Source: Chitinophagaceae bacterium
Lineage (GTDB): Bacteria; Bacteroidota; Bacteroidia; Chitinophagales; Chitinophagaceae
DNA: 14,638 nt
Direction: 5' to 3'
Assembly (NCBI GenBank): GCA_030151745.1
Contig: JASLDA010000144.1
Span: forward strand, 1-14,638
Shown: piece after piece, positions 7,225 through 13,491 of the stretch
Layout of the letters: each line of letters begins with the position of its first letter
Numbering within the stretch: position 1 is the stretch's first letter
The notes under the pieces: model-generated
Databases searched by the model: none
Told to the model about the DNA's origin: nothing
The model's input: the letters and a program-made list of their open reading frames with translations, nothing else
Program-made: the position numbers and the translations under genes

Positions 7225-8031
7225 ATGAGAAACCTCCAGCTTATTGCAGGCCTGGCGCTGATCCTTTGCGGCGCAGTTTCCTGCCAAAAGGTGATCGAGA
7301 TAAAGCCGAACGCCTTCACCCAGCGCTATGTGATCGAGGGCGAGCTGACCGATGCGCCGGGGCCGCATAGCGTCAAAGTGACCCGGACCCGCAGTGTCAG
7401 CGACGACAACAGCTTCGAGACCGTGGACGATGCGCAGGTGATCATCGCAGACCAGACGAGCGGCGATACCGACACGCTGCAGCTCAGCGCCGCCGGGGAA
7501 TACCGGACGGTGCGGATCACGGGCGCCGCCGGCCATACCTACCAGCTGAGGGTGCGCATCGGGAGCGAGGTCTTTACAGCGGCTTCGACGATACCGGCCG
7601 CGGCCGTAGATATCGACTCGATGTACGTCAGCAAATCGGATTTCGGCAATGATTACTACGTCACCCCGGTGTTCACCGACCCGGTAGGGCGCGGAAACTA
7701 TTACCGGCTCAAGCAGTGGGTGAACAACCGCCTGATCCGCGGCTCCTGGCTCCGCAACGACAATGCCCGGGACGGGCAGATCTATACCTCTGCGCTGCGC
7801 TACCAGACCGACGGGGATAACAGCGACCCGGCCATCCAGAACGGTGACAGCATCCGGGTAGAGCTTCAAAGCATCAGCAAGCAGACCTACGATTACTACC
7901 GGACGCTGAATGACGTGACGGGCTACAGCTTCACGACTCCGGCAAACCCCCTGAGCAATATCAGCGGCGGCGCGCTGGGCGTCTTTGCAACCGGGCTGAG
8001 CCGGACAAAAGGCATCGTGGCGCGATTCTGA
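7225..8031 (+). CDS. DUF4249 family lipoprotein
   Basis: A 268-residue lipoprotein. A short basic start (MRNLQ), a hydrophobic stretch and a lipobox-like GAVSC put the lipidated cysteine at residue 20. The following VIEIKP...YVIEGELTDAPGPHSVKVTRT is the characteristic opening of DUF4249 proteins, with beta-rich repeats after it (HTYQLRVRIGSEVFTAASTIP; read as two blocks around residue 110-120). Such lipoproteins sit beside TonB receptors and probably act as an accessory surface or periplasmic lid or binding subunit, though their biochemistry is little known. It begins 6 nt after the receptor stop, so the two are one operon. It ends just before the 10-bp repeat arrays. Length is at the lower end for the family. 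Confidence 0.85.
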   Translation: MRNLQLIAGLALILCGAVSCQKVIEIKPNAFTQRYVIEGELTDAPGPHSVKVTRTRSVSDDNSFETVDDAQVIIADQTSGDTDTLQLSAAGEYRTVRITGAAGHTYQLRVRIGSEVFTAASTIPAAAVDIDSMYVSKSDFGNDYYVTPVFTDPVGRGNYYRLKQWVNNRLIRGSWLRNDNARDGQIYTSALRYQTDGDNSDPAIQNGDSIRVELQSISKQTYDYYRTLNDVTGYSFTTPANPLSNISGGALGVFATGLSRTKGIVARF

Positions 8032-8039
8032 GTATAAAG

Positions 8040-8172
8040 TTGGATATGGTTGGATGAGGTTTGATGATGTTGGACAGAGTTGTTTGGGAAACAAGCCGTG
8101 TCCAAATGTTCCGCTATGAAGAACCTTTCTAACCCTATCAAACTTCATCCAACATCATCAAACTTCATTTAA
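8040..8172. repeat. Opposed arrays of a 10-bp repeat with nested hairpins
   Basis: Four consecutive decamers on the plus strand (TTGGATATGG, TTGGATGAGG, TTTGATGATG, TTGGACAGAG; 8040-8079) face four decamers in reverse orientation (8133-8172: read on the minus strand as TTAAATGAAG, TTTGATGATG, TTGGATGAAG, TTTGATAGGG). Segments 8054-8074 and 8148-8168 are complementary at 20 of 21 positions. Inside lie TTGGACA/TGTCCAA (8070-8076, 8099-8105) and a hairpin TTGTTT-GGG-AAACAA (8080-8094). The right array abuts the next start codon (ATG 8174). It fills the gap between the DUF4249 and thioredoxin-like genes. It may end the receptor operon, bind a protein at every helical turn, or be a dispersed genomic repeat. 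Confidence 0.75.
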
Positions 8173-8173
8173 A

Positions 8174-8737
8174 ATGACCTTTAGCGAGTATACTGCGTAT
8201 TTCGAATCCATAGTCCGGAAGCCGGTCGGGGAGCAGTCTGCACCTTATGATAATCCCGTTTACATCGATTACACCCGCCTCAACTGGTCGCGGATGAGCC
8301 GCTGGCTGAAGGCCGGGAAGCTGAGCGATGCTTTCGGGGAGGCGGTCGGGCGCATCCAGGCTCCGCAGGAATGGCTGATCATCACGGAGCCCTGGTGCGG
8401 AGATGCGGCGCATAGCGTTCCCTTCCTGGAGCTGGGCGCCGCGCTGAACCCGCTGATCCGCGTATCCTATGAGCTGCGCGACAGCGAGCCGTTCAGCATC
8501 AACGCATATCTCACGGGCAGCAGCAAGTCGATCCCTAAGCTGGTCATCCGCGACGAGGCCGGCAACGACCTCGCTACCTGGGGGCCGCGTCCGGCGGGCT
8601 GCCAGCAGCTGTACTCGGCATTAGTCGCGCAGCAGGCGGATTTCGAGCAGGTCAAGCTCGAGATCCAGAACTGGTATAATGCCGACAAAGGAGTGGCGTT
8701 GCAGCAGGAGCTGACGGCCTTGCTGGGAGCTCTGTAA
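8174..8737 (+). CDS. Thioredoxin-fold protein with a single active-site cysteine
   Basis: A 187-residue cytoplasmic protein with no signal peptide. The segment LIITEPWCGDAAH (residues 68-80) aligns with the thioredoxin active site, but CGDA replaces CGPC, leaving only Cys75. The cis-proline loop is present as SIPKLVI (Pro121). This is the Bacteroidota thioredoxin-family type usually annotated only as such. Without a resolving cysteine it cannot run the ordinary dithiol cycle; it may work by a monothiol mechanism, bind substrates, or use another partner. The start ATG follows the 10-bp repeat array directly (TTTAAA before ATG), with no Shine-Dalgarno. It is not obviously in one operon with the receptor genes because of the 142-nt structured gap. 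Confidence 0.85.
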   Translation: MTFSEYTAYFESIVRKPVGEQSAPYDNPVYIDYTRLNWSRMSRWLKAGKLSDAFGEAVGRIQAPQEWLIITEPWCGDAAHSVPFLELGAALNPLIRVSYELRDSEPFSINAYLTGSSKSIPKLVIRDEAGNDLATWGPRPAGCQQLYSALVAQQADFEQVKLEIQNWYNADKGVALQQELTALLGAL

Positions 8738-8785
8738 GCTATACGGCCGCGGCCCGTAGCAGGATGGGATATCGCGAAAAGTAAA

Positions 8786-8823
8786 CGATCCCGTTTCGCC
8801 GCAGCTGCGGCGAAACGGGATCG
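8786..8823. terminator. 38-bp perfect palindrome between convergent genes
   Basis: Nineteen bases starting CGATCCCGTTTCG are mirrored perfectly with no spacer, centred at 8804/8805. It lies 49 nt past the thioredoxin-like stop and 63 nt past the stop of the convergent secreted-protein gene. On the minus strand TTTACTTTT follows the stem, suiting termination of the secreted-protein transcript; on the plus strand no T-run follows. A bidirectional terminator is the simplest reading. A weaker hairpin (about 8834-8855, GCCGGGA/TCCCTGGC) adds to it. Confidence 0.6.
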
Positions 8824-8885
8824 GGACTGTTCCGTGGCCGGGATCTTTTCCCTGGCTGCGGCGCGGCGCCTGAGGCCCGCTGGTA

Positions 8886-10724
8886 TTACTGCACGCTGAA
8901 TTTCCCGGTCAGCGGAGACCCGCCGCGGTCTTCCAGCTGCAGCAGGTACATGCCGGGTGCCAGTTCCGGCAAGCGGATCTCTTCTGCCTGCGACCGGATC
9001 GTGCCGCTCGAGACCTTCCTGCCGCTCAGATCCAGGATCCGGAAGGTGCCGGCAGAGTATCCGGATGTGAGCCGAAGGCGCCCCCCGCTGCGTACGGGAT
9101 TGGGGTAAACCCCGAAAACTGCGGCTGCCGGCGTTCCCGGGACATAGGTCGGGGCCTGGTGCGAGGCCGTGATATGGTTCAGGTTAAGCGTGGCCGGCAT
9201 CCAGGGAGCGCCCGCGTCGGTCCGGAAGCTGCCGCCCTGGATCAGGTAATCCTTGAAGCGGGTTATGGTATTGACCGTACCGTCGAGGGTGGTCCATTCT
9301 CCATAGCTCAGCATCATATCGGCGCGCAGGCTCATGTTGTTCTGCGAATAATACCCGACCAATGCATCGTAGAGGAAGGATCCGCCGAGGAACAGCTTGT
9401 CCCCGTCCCGGAAGAGTGTATTGAACGACTTGCTTCCGGCAACCGGTTTGAAGGTCTCGGCGAAGTACGAGTTATGCGGAGGCGTCCACCGGCCGTTTTC
9501 CAGGTGCACGAGCAGCGAAAGGGTATCGGTTGCGCTGGTCTGCCGGCATACGGCATAGAGCGTATCGTTGAACAGCTCGAAGTCGCGCACTTCATTCGCC
9601 AGGCCGTTTGCGAACGGCTTGAATGAGCCGCTCTCGCTCCATTGAATGACATTGAGCGCTTGTCCCTGGTAGCTGAAGCTGCCCCCGAGGACCAGGGTCG
9701 TATCCAGGGCGTAAATTGTATTTACGGTGCCCCAGAGACCGGGGATGGACACCCAGTAGGAGCCGTTCCATTTTGCGAAGTTGTACGGGACGTTCGCGTC
9801 GTCGAAGTCGCCCGCCGCATACAGCCCGCCGCCCATTTCCTTCAGGTCCAGCATCCGCCCCGTGGTAGTCCCGGCGGGATGCCAGCTGCTGCCGTCCCAA
9901 TATGATGCGCTGCTGCCCGAGCCGTTAGCAGCGGAGCAGCCCGCGAACACTTTGCCCCCGAACCCAAGGATGGCATTGACAGGTCCTGCAGGGGGCGTGC
10001 CGCCGTTCATCTGATGCCAGGTGAAACGGCCGCCTTCCTCTGTGACATAGGCGATATAGCTGACCCCCAGCGCGCTGTCCACGTTGCTGAAGTCTCCGCC
10101 GACATAGAGCTTGTCGGCCGCGTTGTCCGCGTGCAAGGCCCTGACCTCGCCATTGGTGCCTTTGCCGACGGTTCCGGCATTGTAGATCGGGCGGTATGTC
10201 GGCTGTATCCAGGCAAGCTCGTCTACGGTGAATCCGTGCAGATCGGCCCATTCGGCGAGTTCCGGGTACCGCATCTGCCGCACATAGGCAAGATTCGTGT
10301 TCGCGGCGATCTTACGGGAAACGGCTTCGCAGCCCGAAGCTTTCAGCAGGTACCCGACCGCGCAGAAGTTATCCTGCCGGTCGATGAAGATAGGTGTCCG
10401 GGTATTGGACTGGTCGTTGATCGGAAACCGCCCCGCATGCCGGTATGCGTTCAGGTCGTTCAGGCTCGCGGCCCGGTTCGCACGCTGTTGCGGATTGAGC
10501 CCGGCGACGCTCCTGCTGCGCAGCGTCTGCTCCACCAGCTCCAGGTGATATTGAATCCAGGCCTGGTCGTCCAAGGCTGCTCCTGGCATGGGGATGTGCC
10601 GCGGCAGGTCTTTTTGTTCGAGCCAGCAGCGATTGATTTCCGCCAGCTTGGGGAAGGCGTCGTTTTTAGCCTGCGCGCCCAACGAGAGGCAGCACAGGAG
10701 GAGCGCGGTAAGAATGAATCTCAT
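8886..10724 (-). CDS. T9SS-sorted secreted protein with delta-60/kelch-like repeats
   Basis: A 612-residue secreted protein. Residues 1-19 are a signal peptide (ILTALLLCCLSLGAQA). Residues ~25-180 form a conserved N-terminal block with GRFPINDQSNTRTPIFID, NFCAVGYLLKASG and HGFTVDELAWIQPTY, a pattern I recognise from other Bacteroidota secreted proteins but cannot name. Residues ~190-500 contain repeats of the type KLYVGGDF, GLYAAGDF, LVLGGSF, KLFLGGSF and LIQGGSF, consistent with a beta-propeller. A T9SS type A sorting domain closes it (about 536-612, VYPNPVRSGG...LAPGMYLLQL). ATG at 10724 is preferred to one at 10775 because the signal peptide begins there. It lies 130 nt downstream of the sigma/anti-sigma pair on the same strand. 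Function is unknown. Confidence 0.85.
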   Translation of the reverse strand: MRFILTALLLCCLSLGAQAKNDAFPKLAEINRCWLEQKDLPRHIPMPGAALDDQAWIQYHLELVEQTLRSRSVAGLNPQQRANRAASLNDLNAYRHAGRFPINDQSNTRTPIFIDRQDNFCAVGYLLKASGCEAVSRKIAANTNLAYVRQMRYPELAEWADLHGFTVDELAWIQPTYRPIYNAGTVGKGTNGEVRALHADNAADKLYVGGDFSNVDSALGVSYIAYVTEEGGRFTWHQMNGGTPPAGPVNAILGFGGKVFAGCSAANGSGSSASYWDGSSWHPAGTTTGRMLDLKEMGGGLYAAGDFDDANVPYNFAKWNGSYWVSIPGLWGTVNTIYALDTTLVLGGSFSYQGQALNVIQWSESGSFKPFANGLANEVRDFELFNDTLYAVCRQTSATDTLSLLVHLENGRWTPPHNSYFAETFKPVAGSKSFNTLFRDGDKLFLGGSFLYDALVGYYSQNNMSLRADMMLSYGEWTTLDGTVNTITRFKDYLIQGGSFRTDAGAPWMPATLNLNHITASHQAPTYVPGTPAAAVFGVYPNPVRSGGRLRLTSGYSAGTFRILDLSGRKVSSGTIRSQAEEIRLPELAPGMYLLQLEDRGGSPLTGKFSVQ

Positions 10725-10764
10725 GGTAAGTCGGTTTTGGTTTAACTGGATTGTCTTGTTTGAA

Positions 10765-10817
10765 GCTGCATGCATCAGTTAGTATGACAGCGGTTCCCGG
10801 GCAGATGCTGCATGCAT
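10765..10817. repeat. Direct repeat GCTGCATGCAT upstream of the secreted-protein gene
   Basis: GCTGCATGCAT occurs at 10765-10775 and again at 10807-10817, 42 nt apart, about four helical turns. Each contains the palindrome ATGCAT. Both lie 40-95 nt upstream of the minus-strand start at 10724, so they could be paired operator sites. Chance cannot be excluded. Confidence 0.3.
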
Positions 10818-10836
10818 GTGCCGGAAAATTTTCGTG

Positions 10837-10872
10837 CTGGGCAAATCGCTGCGGCTATCGCTGTTTGCCCAG
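10837..10872 (-). terminator. Hairpin spanning the stop codon of the sigma-partner gene
   Basis: CTGGGCAAA (10837-10845) and TTTGCCCAG (10864-10872) form a perfect 9-bp stem with an 18-nt loop that contains the TAG stop at 10855-10857. On the minus strand it is followed by CACGAAAATTTTCC, only a short T-run. It could be a weak terminator or a 3'-end stabiliser separating the sigma pair from the downstream secreted-protein gene. Confidence 0.35.
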
Positions 10873-12438
10873 GCTGTAACGCAGCATCAGCCCTGCGCCG
10901 GCTTGCCGGTAGTAACGGCGGGTGGAATTTGGATCGTCCCGGAAGACTGCCTCGGGATAATAGCGGTACCAGGTCTGGAATTCCGCCGCCCAGGCGGAGC
11001 TGATACCATAGCGCAACGTCAGTCCTGCGCTGTATGCGCTCAGCCAGGACGCGGCCTTTTGCTTGTCAAAGGGAAGGTAGGCGTTGCTCAGGCTGTCGTA
11101 GGCATAGCCGCTGCTGCGCAGCAGCTTGTTTGCGCTGATTCCCGCATCCAGGAGCAGGCTGAGCCTGCGCCGGGTTATGAGGCGTAATTTCAGATTCAGA
11201 GGAATCTCCAGGTAGGTAAATGTATTGCGCAGGATAGCTGATGAATCGGTGCCGATCAGAAAGGGGATCGTGCCGCCGAGGCTATTGGGGATCGTGTGCC
11301 GGTTCGGGACCTGCTGCATCGCATGGATGCGTTCGCCGAACGTATAGATCCCGAGCCCGGTGCCTGCTTCCAGGAAAGGCTTTACCTGGTAGTGTATCTG
11401 CAGCTGATAGCCGCCGGCAACCAGCTTCTCGGTTCTCGGCCGGAGCGAATCCGCCATAGAGCCCGCCGGGGGGTGCTCAGATTCCGTGCGGCTCCAGGAG
11501 CCTGTCGCGAACGCGCCCGCGGAAATATTCCAACGGCCCGTTTTGCGGGCTTCCCGGGGTATGCTGTCGGCTCCTTGCTCGGCCGCGGTACTGGTGATCT
11601 GTGCGGCCGGCACCGGGCCGGCGCCGTTTTCCGGTACCTGGATCGAGGCGGGAGATGCGGCAGACAGGCGCACCTGGCTCCCTTCCAGCGGGCTCAGCTG
11701 TTCATAGGCAGGGGGCAGCTCCCGGATGGCGGATAACAGCGCCTGCGGCGAAGCTGCGGGAGGGGCCTGCAGCTTCGGAGCTCCTGCCGGGAGCAGGGGC
11801 AGCCCGGTTGCGGCGCGCGCTTCTTCAGCCGTTCCGGCATCTGCCGGCGTCCAGGGTTGTTCCGGAATATCCAGCATGCCGCCGGGGGTATGCCTGGGCG
11901 AAGCATGAATGCTCAGGGCCTTGCGATGTGTTCCCAGAGAGCGCATAGGAAGCGTATAAGGGACGGCAGGGATAGGAGTTCCGGAAAAAGATGTGGTTGC
12001 CTGCGTCCGGCTCAGCATGCGCAGCGGCGTATTGCGGAGCGCCGGAGTAGCATTCGCGCTTCGGGCTGCTGCGGCCCCCTGACCGGGCCGCGGTGCCGGT
12101 GTTTTGTGGCCGGCAGGTGCCGCGATTCGGGGCCGGGCCTGAACGGTACCGATCCCCTTAGCCGGCAGGTTTTCCGAGAGCGTATCCGGGAGGGATGCAG
12201 ACTGCTGCGCTCCTGGCTGCCCCGGAGAGGCTTTGCCCGGATGAAGCGGGGGCCGGGCGAGCAGGTAGCCCAGGACGGCAAGCATCAGAAGGCCGAGCAG
12301 CCAGTACCACCAGGCCGGGATCCGCTTTTTCCGCTCCCGCTTCTCGATGTCGCGCACTACGGCCTCCCATACTCTCGGAGCGGGTGCCAGCGTGTAATCG
12401 GCTGCTGCCTGTTTCAGTATGTCGTTCAGCTCATCCAT
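10855..12438 (-). CDS. Dual membrane-spanning anti-sigma-like protein
   Basis: A 527-residue protein from ATG 12438, which overlaps the sigma factor stop by 8 nt (ATGGATGA). Residues 1-40 are a charged cytoplasmic segment (MDELNDILKQ...DIEKRERKKR); residues 43-61 are one transmembrane helix (WWYWLLGLLMLAVLGYLLA). Residues ~62-298 are a long Pro/Ala/Gly/Ser-rich, low-complexity linker. Residues ~299-527 look like an outer-membrane beta domain with alternating strands (WNISAGAFATGSW, YLEIPLNLKLRL, AGLMLRYSLG). This is the architecture of dual membrane-spanning anti-sigma factors described in Bacteroides thetaiotaomicron, where a beta-barrel in the outer membrane is tied to an inner-membrane anti-sigma segment. 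It would hold the adjacent sigma factor and report on the envelope. A simple outer-membrane protein with an uncleaved signal anchor is the alternative, but the coupling to the sigma gene argues against it. Confidence 0.75.
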   Translation of the reverse strand: MDELNDILKQAAADYTLAPAPRVWEAVVRDIEKRERKKRIPAWWYWLLGLLMLAVLGYLLARPPLHPGKASPGQPGAQQSASLPDTLSENLPAKGIGTVQARPRIAAPAGHKTPAPRPGQGAAAARSANATPALRNTPLRMLSRTQATTSFSGTPIPAVPYTLPMRSLGTHRKALSIHASPRHTPGGMLDIPEQPWTPADAGTAEEARAATGLPLLPAGAPKLQAPPAASPQALLSAIRELPPAYEQLSPLEGSQVRLSAASPASIQVPENGAGPVPAAQITSTAAEQGADSIPREARKTGRWNISAGAFATGSWSRTESEHPPAGSMADSLRPRTEKLVAGGYQLQIHYQVKPFLEAGTGLGIYTFGERIHAMQQVPNRHTIPNSLGGTIPFLIGTDSSAILRNTFTYLEIPLNLKLRLITRRRLSLLLDAGISANKLLRSSGYAYDSLSNAYLPFDKQKAASWLSAYSAGLTLRYGISSAWAAEFQTWYRYYPEAVFRDDPNSTRRYYRQAGAGLMLRYSLGKQR

Positions 12439-12979
12439 TGTTTCCGTCTTGCTTTCGTGATGGATAATCAGAACCAATTTTCTTCATCATCAGCTCGCGC
12501 GCGCGCGCATACTGCGAGCGGGAGGTGGCGGGTTTGACGCCCAGGAGATGGCCTATTTCTTCATGGGAATAGCCTTCGATCGCGTAGAGGTTGAACACCG
12601 TGCGGTATCCATAGGGGAGGGTTCGCAGCAGGCTCATCAGGTCTTTCTCGGCCTGGCCGTCCTCTGCTGTGGCGGGCGCGGCATCGTGTTCCAGCAGCTC
12701 CAGGCTCTCGTTGATCGGGTAGCGTGCCTTAACGCAGTTCAGCGCGGTGTTGACGGTGATGCGGCGTATCCAGGCTTCCAGCGGGCCTTCCTGGCGAAAC
12801 TGTTGCAGCTTGCGGAAGACCGTGATAAATACCTCCTGCAGAATATCCTCTGCTTCTTCCAGGGTATGGGCATAGCGGTAGCATACACCGAGCATCTTCG
12901 GTGCATAGCGCTCGTACAGCAGCTGCTGCGACTCGCGGTTGCCTTTCAGGCATGAAGCTACCAGTACCTGTTCGTCCAA
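12431..12979 (-). CDS. ECF RNA polymerase sigma factor (sigma-70 family)
   Basis: A 182-residue ECF sigma factor. Region 2 contains LYERYAPKMLGVCYRYAHTLEEAEDILQEVFITVF (as consecutive blocks around residues 22-56), including the core-binding DILQEVF. Region 4 has YRTVFNLYAIEGYSHEEIG and the recognition helix with ATSRSQYARARELM. It directs RNA polymerase to its own promoter set. No in-frame ATG exists near the N-terminus. TTG at 12979 (giving DEQVLVASCLKGN) is preferred over TTG at 13015 because family members start just before this motif and because 13015 falls at the -10 element of a likely ECF promoter. The stop overlaps the anti-sigma-like gene, indicating coupled synthesis. Confidence 0.93.
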   Translation of the reverse strand: MDEQVLVASCLKGNRESQQLLYERYAPKMLGVCYRYAHTLEEAEDILQEVFITVFRKLQQFRQEGPLEAWIRRITVNTALNCVKARYPINESLELLEHDAAPATAEDGQAEKDLMSLLRTLPYGYRTVFNLYAIEGYSHEEIGHLLGVKPATSRSQYARARELMMKKIGSDYPSRKQDGNNG

Positions 12980-13006
12980 ATTGGCAATTAAGAATTGTAT
13001 TCGGTA

Positions 13007-13037
13007 GTAAGACAACGCGGTCTGCCGAAATGTTGCA
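13007..13037 (-). promoter_or_regulatory. Putative ECF-type promoter of the sigma gene
   Basis: On the minus strand TGCAACATTT (from 13037) supplies a -35 with the AAC core of ECF promoters, and GTCTTAC (13007-13013) a -10 with the GTC core; 18 nt separate AAC and GTC. The element lies 28-58 nt upstream of the chosen TTG start. This suggests autoregulation. It rests on motif resemblance only. Confidence 0.5.
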
Positions 13038-13435
13038 CCGCCCCCGGAATATTTTTTTCTTCGCTATTTCCACCCCCGGATAATTATTATCCGCCATGAC
13101 AGCAGCATCTTCATGCCGTATCTGTTGGATTTAGCATTTCCGCATCGGGGGCTGTGCCTCAAAATTATTCCCGGCCGGGGGATCGCGTCCGGATTGTTTT
13201 CCCGGCGTTCTGAGGGCGCTATAGTTGGCTCTTTGCGACGTATTTACACAGGAGGCCCGCGGCTTCGCTATCGCTTGATGAACGCAGCGCAGGCATTGGG
13301 CCTTTACACATAGGGGTGATCTTGAGTATGGTGAACGAAAGCAGCCATTTCGGGAAATGGCCGGTGCAGCCGGCCTGTACCTGTATTTGATATAAGACAG
13401 CCGGGACCTCGTAAATGCTGCATGGGGACATTGGT
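13038..13435. other. Intergenic region between sigma promoter and aspartate kinase
   Basis: No supported gene is seen in this ~400-nt stretch; the frames present are short, overlapping and without recognisable motifs. It contains two mutually overlapping hairpins, GCCATTT-CGGG-AAATGGC (13344-13361) and GGCCGG-TGCAG-CCGGCC (13359-13375), which share three bases and so cannot both form fully. Their role is unknown. Confidence 0.4.
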
Positions 13436-13473
13436 AATGCATGAAGCCCCGTGGATGCCGGGCTTCATGCATT
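13436..13473 (-). terminator. Hairpin after the aspartate kinase gene
   Basis: A perfect 14-bp stem (AATGCATGAAGCCC at 13436-13449, its complement at 13460-13473) with a 10-nt loop lies 19 nt after the aspartate kinase stop on the minus strand. It is the likely 3' end of that transcript, although no strong T-run follows on that strand; on the plus strand TT follows the stem. Confidence 0.6.
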
Positions 13474-13491
13474 TTGCGGGACCGGCCGGAC

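Noticed and set aside
7923..8141. Minus-strand frame across the 10-bp repeats
   Set aside because: Its product is mostly translated repeat units; the sequence is better explained as a non-coding repeat.
13113..13313. 66-codon plus-strand frame in the sigma-lysC gap
   Set aside because: No recognised motif, no ribosome binding site, and overlapping frames of similar length on the other strand.
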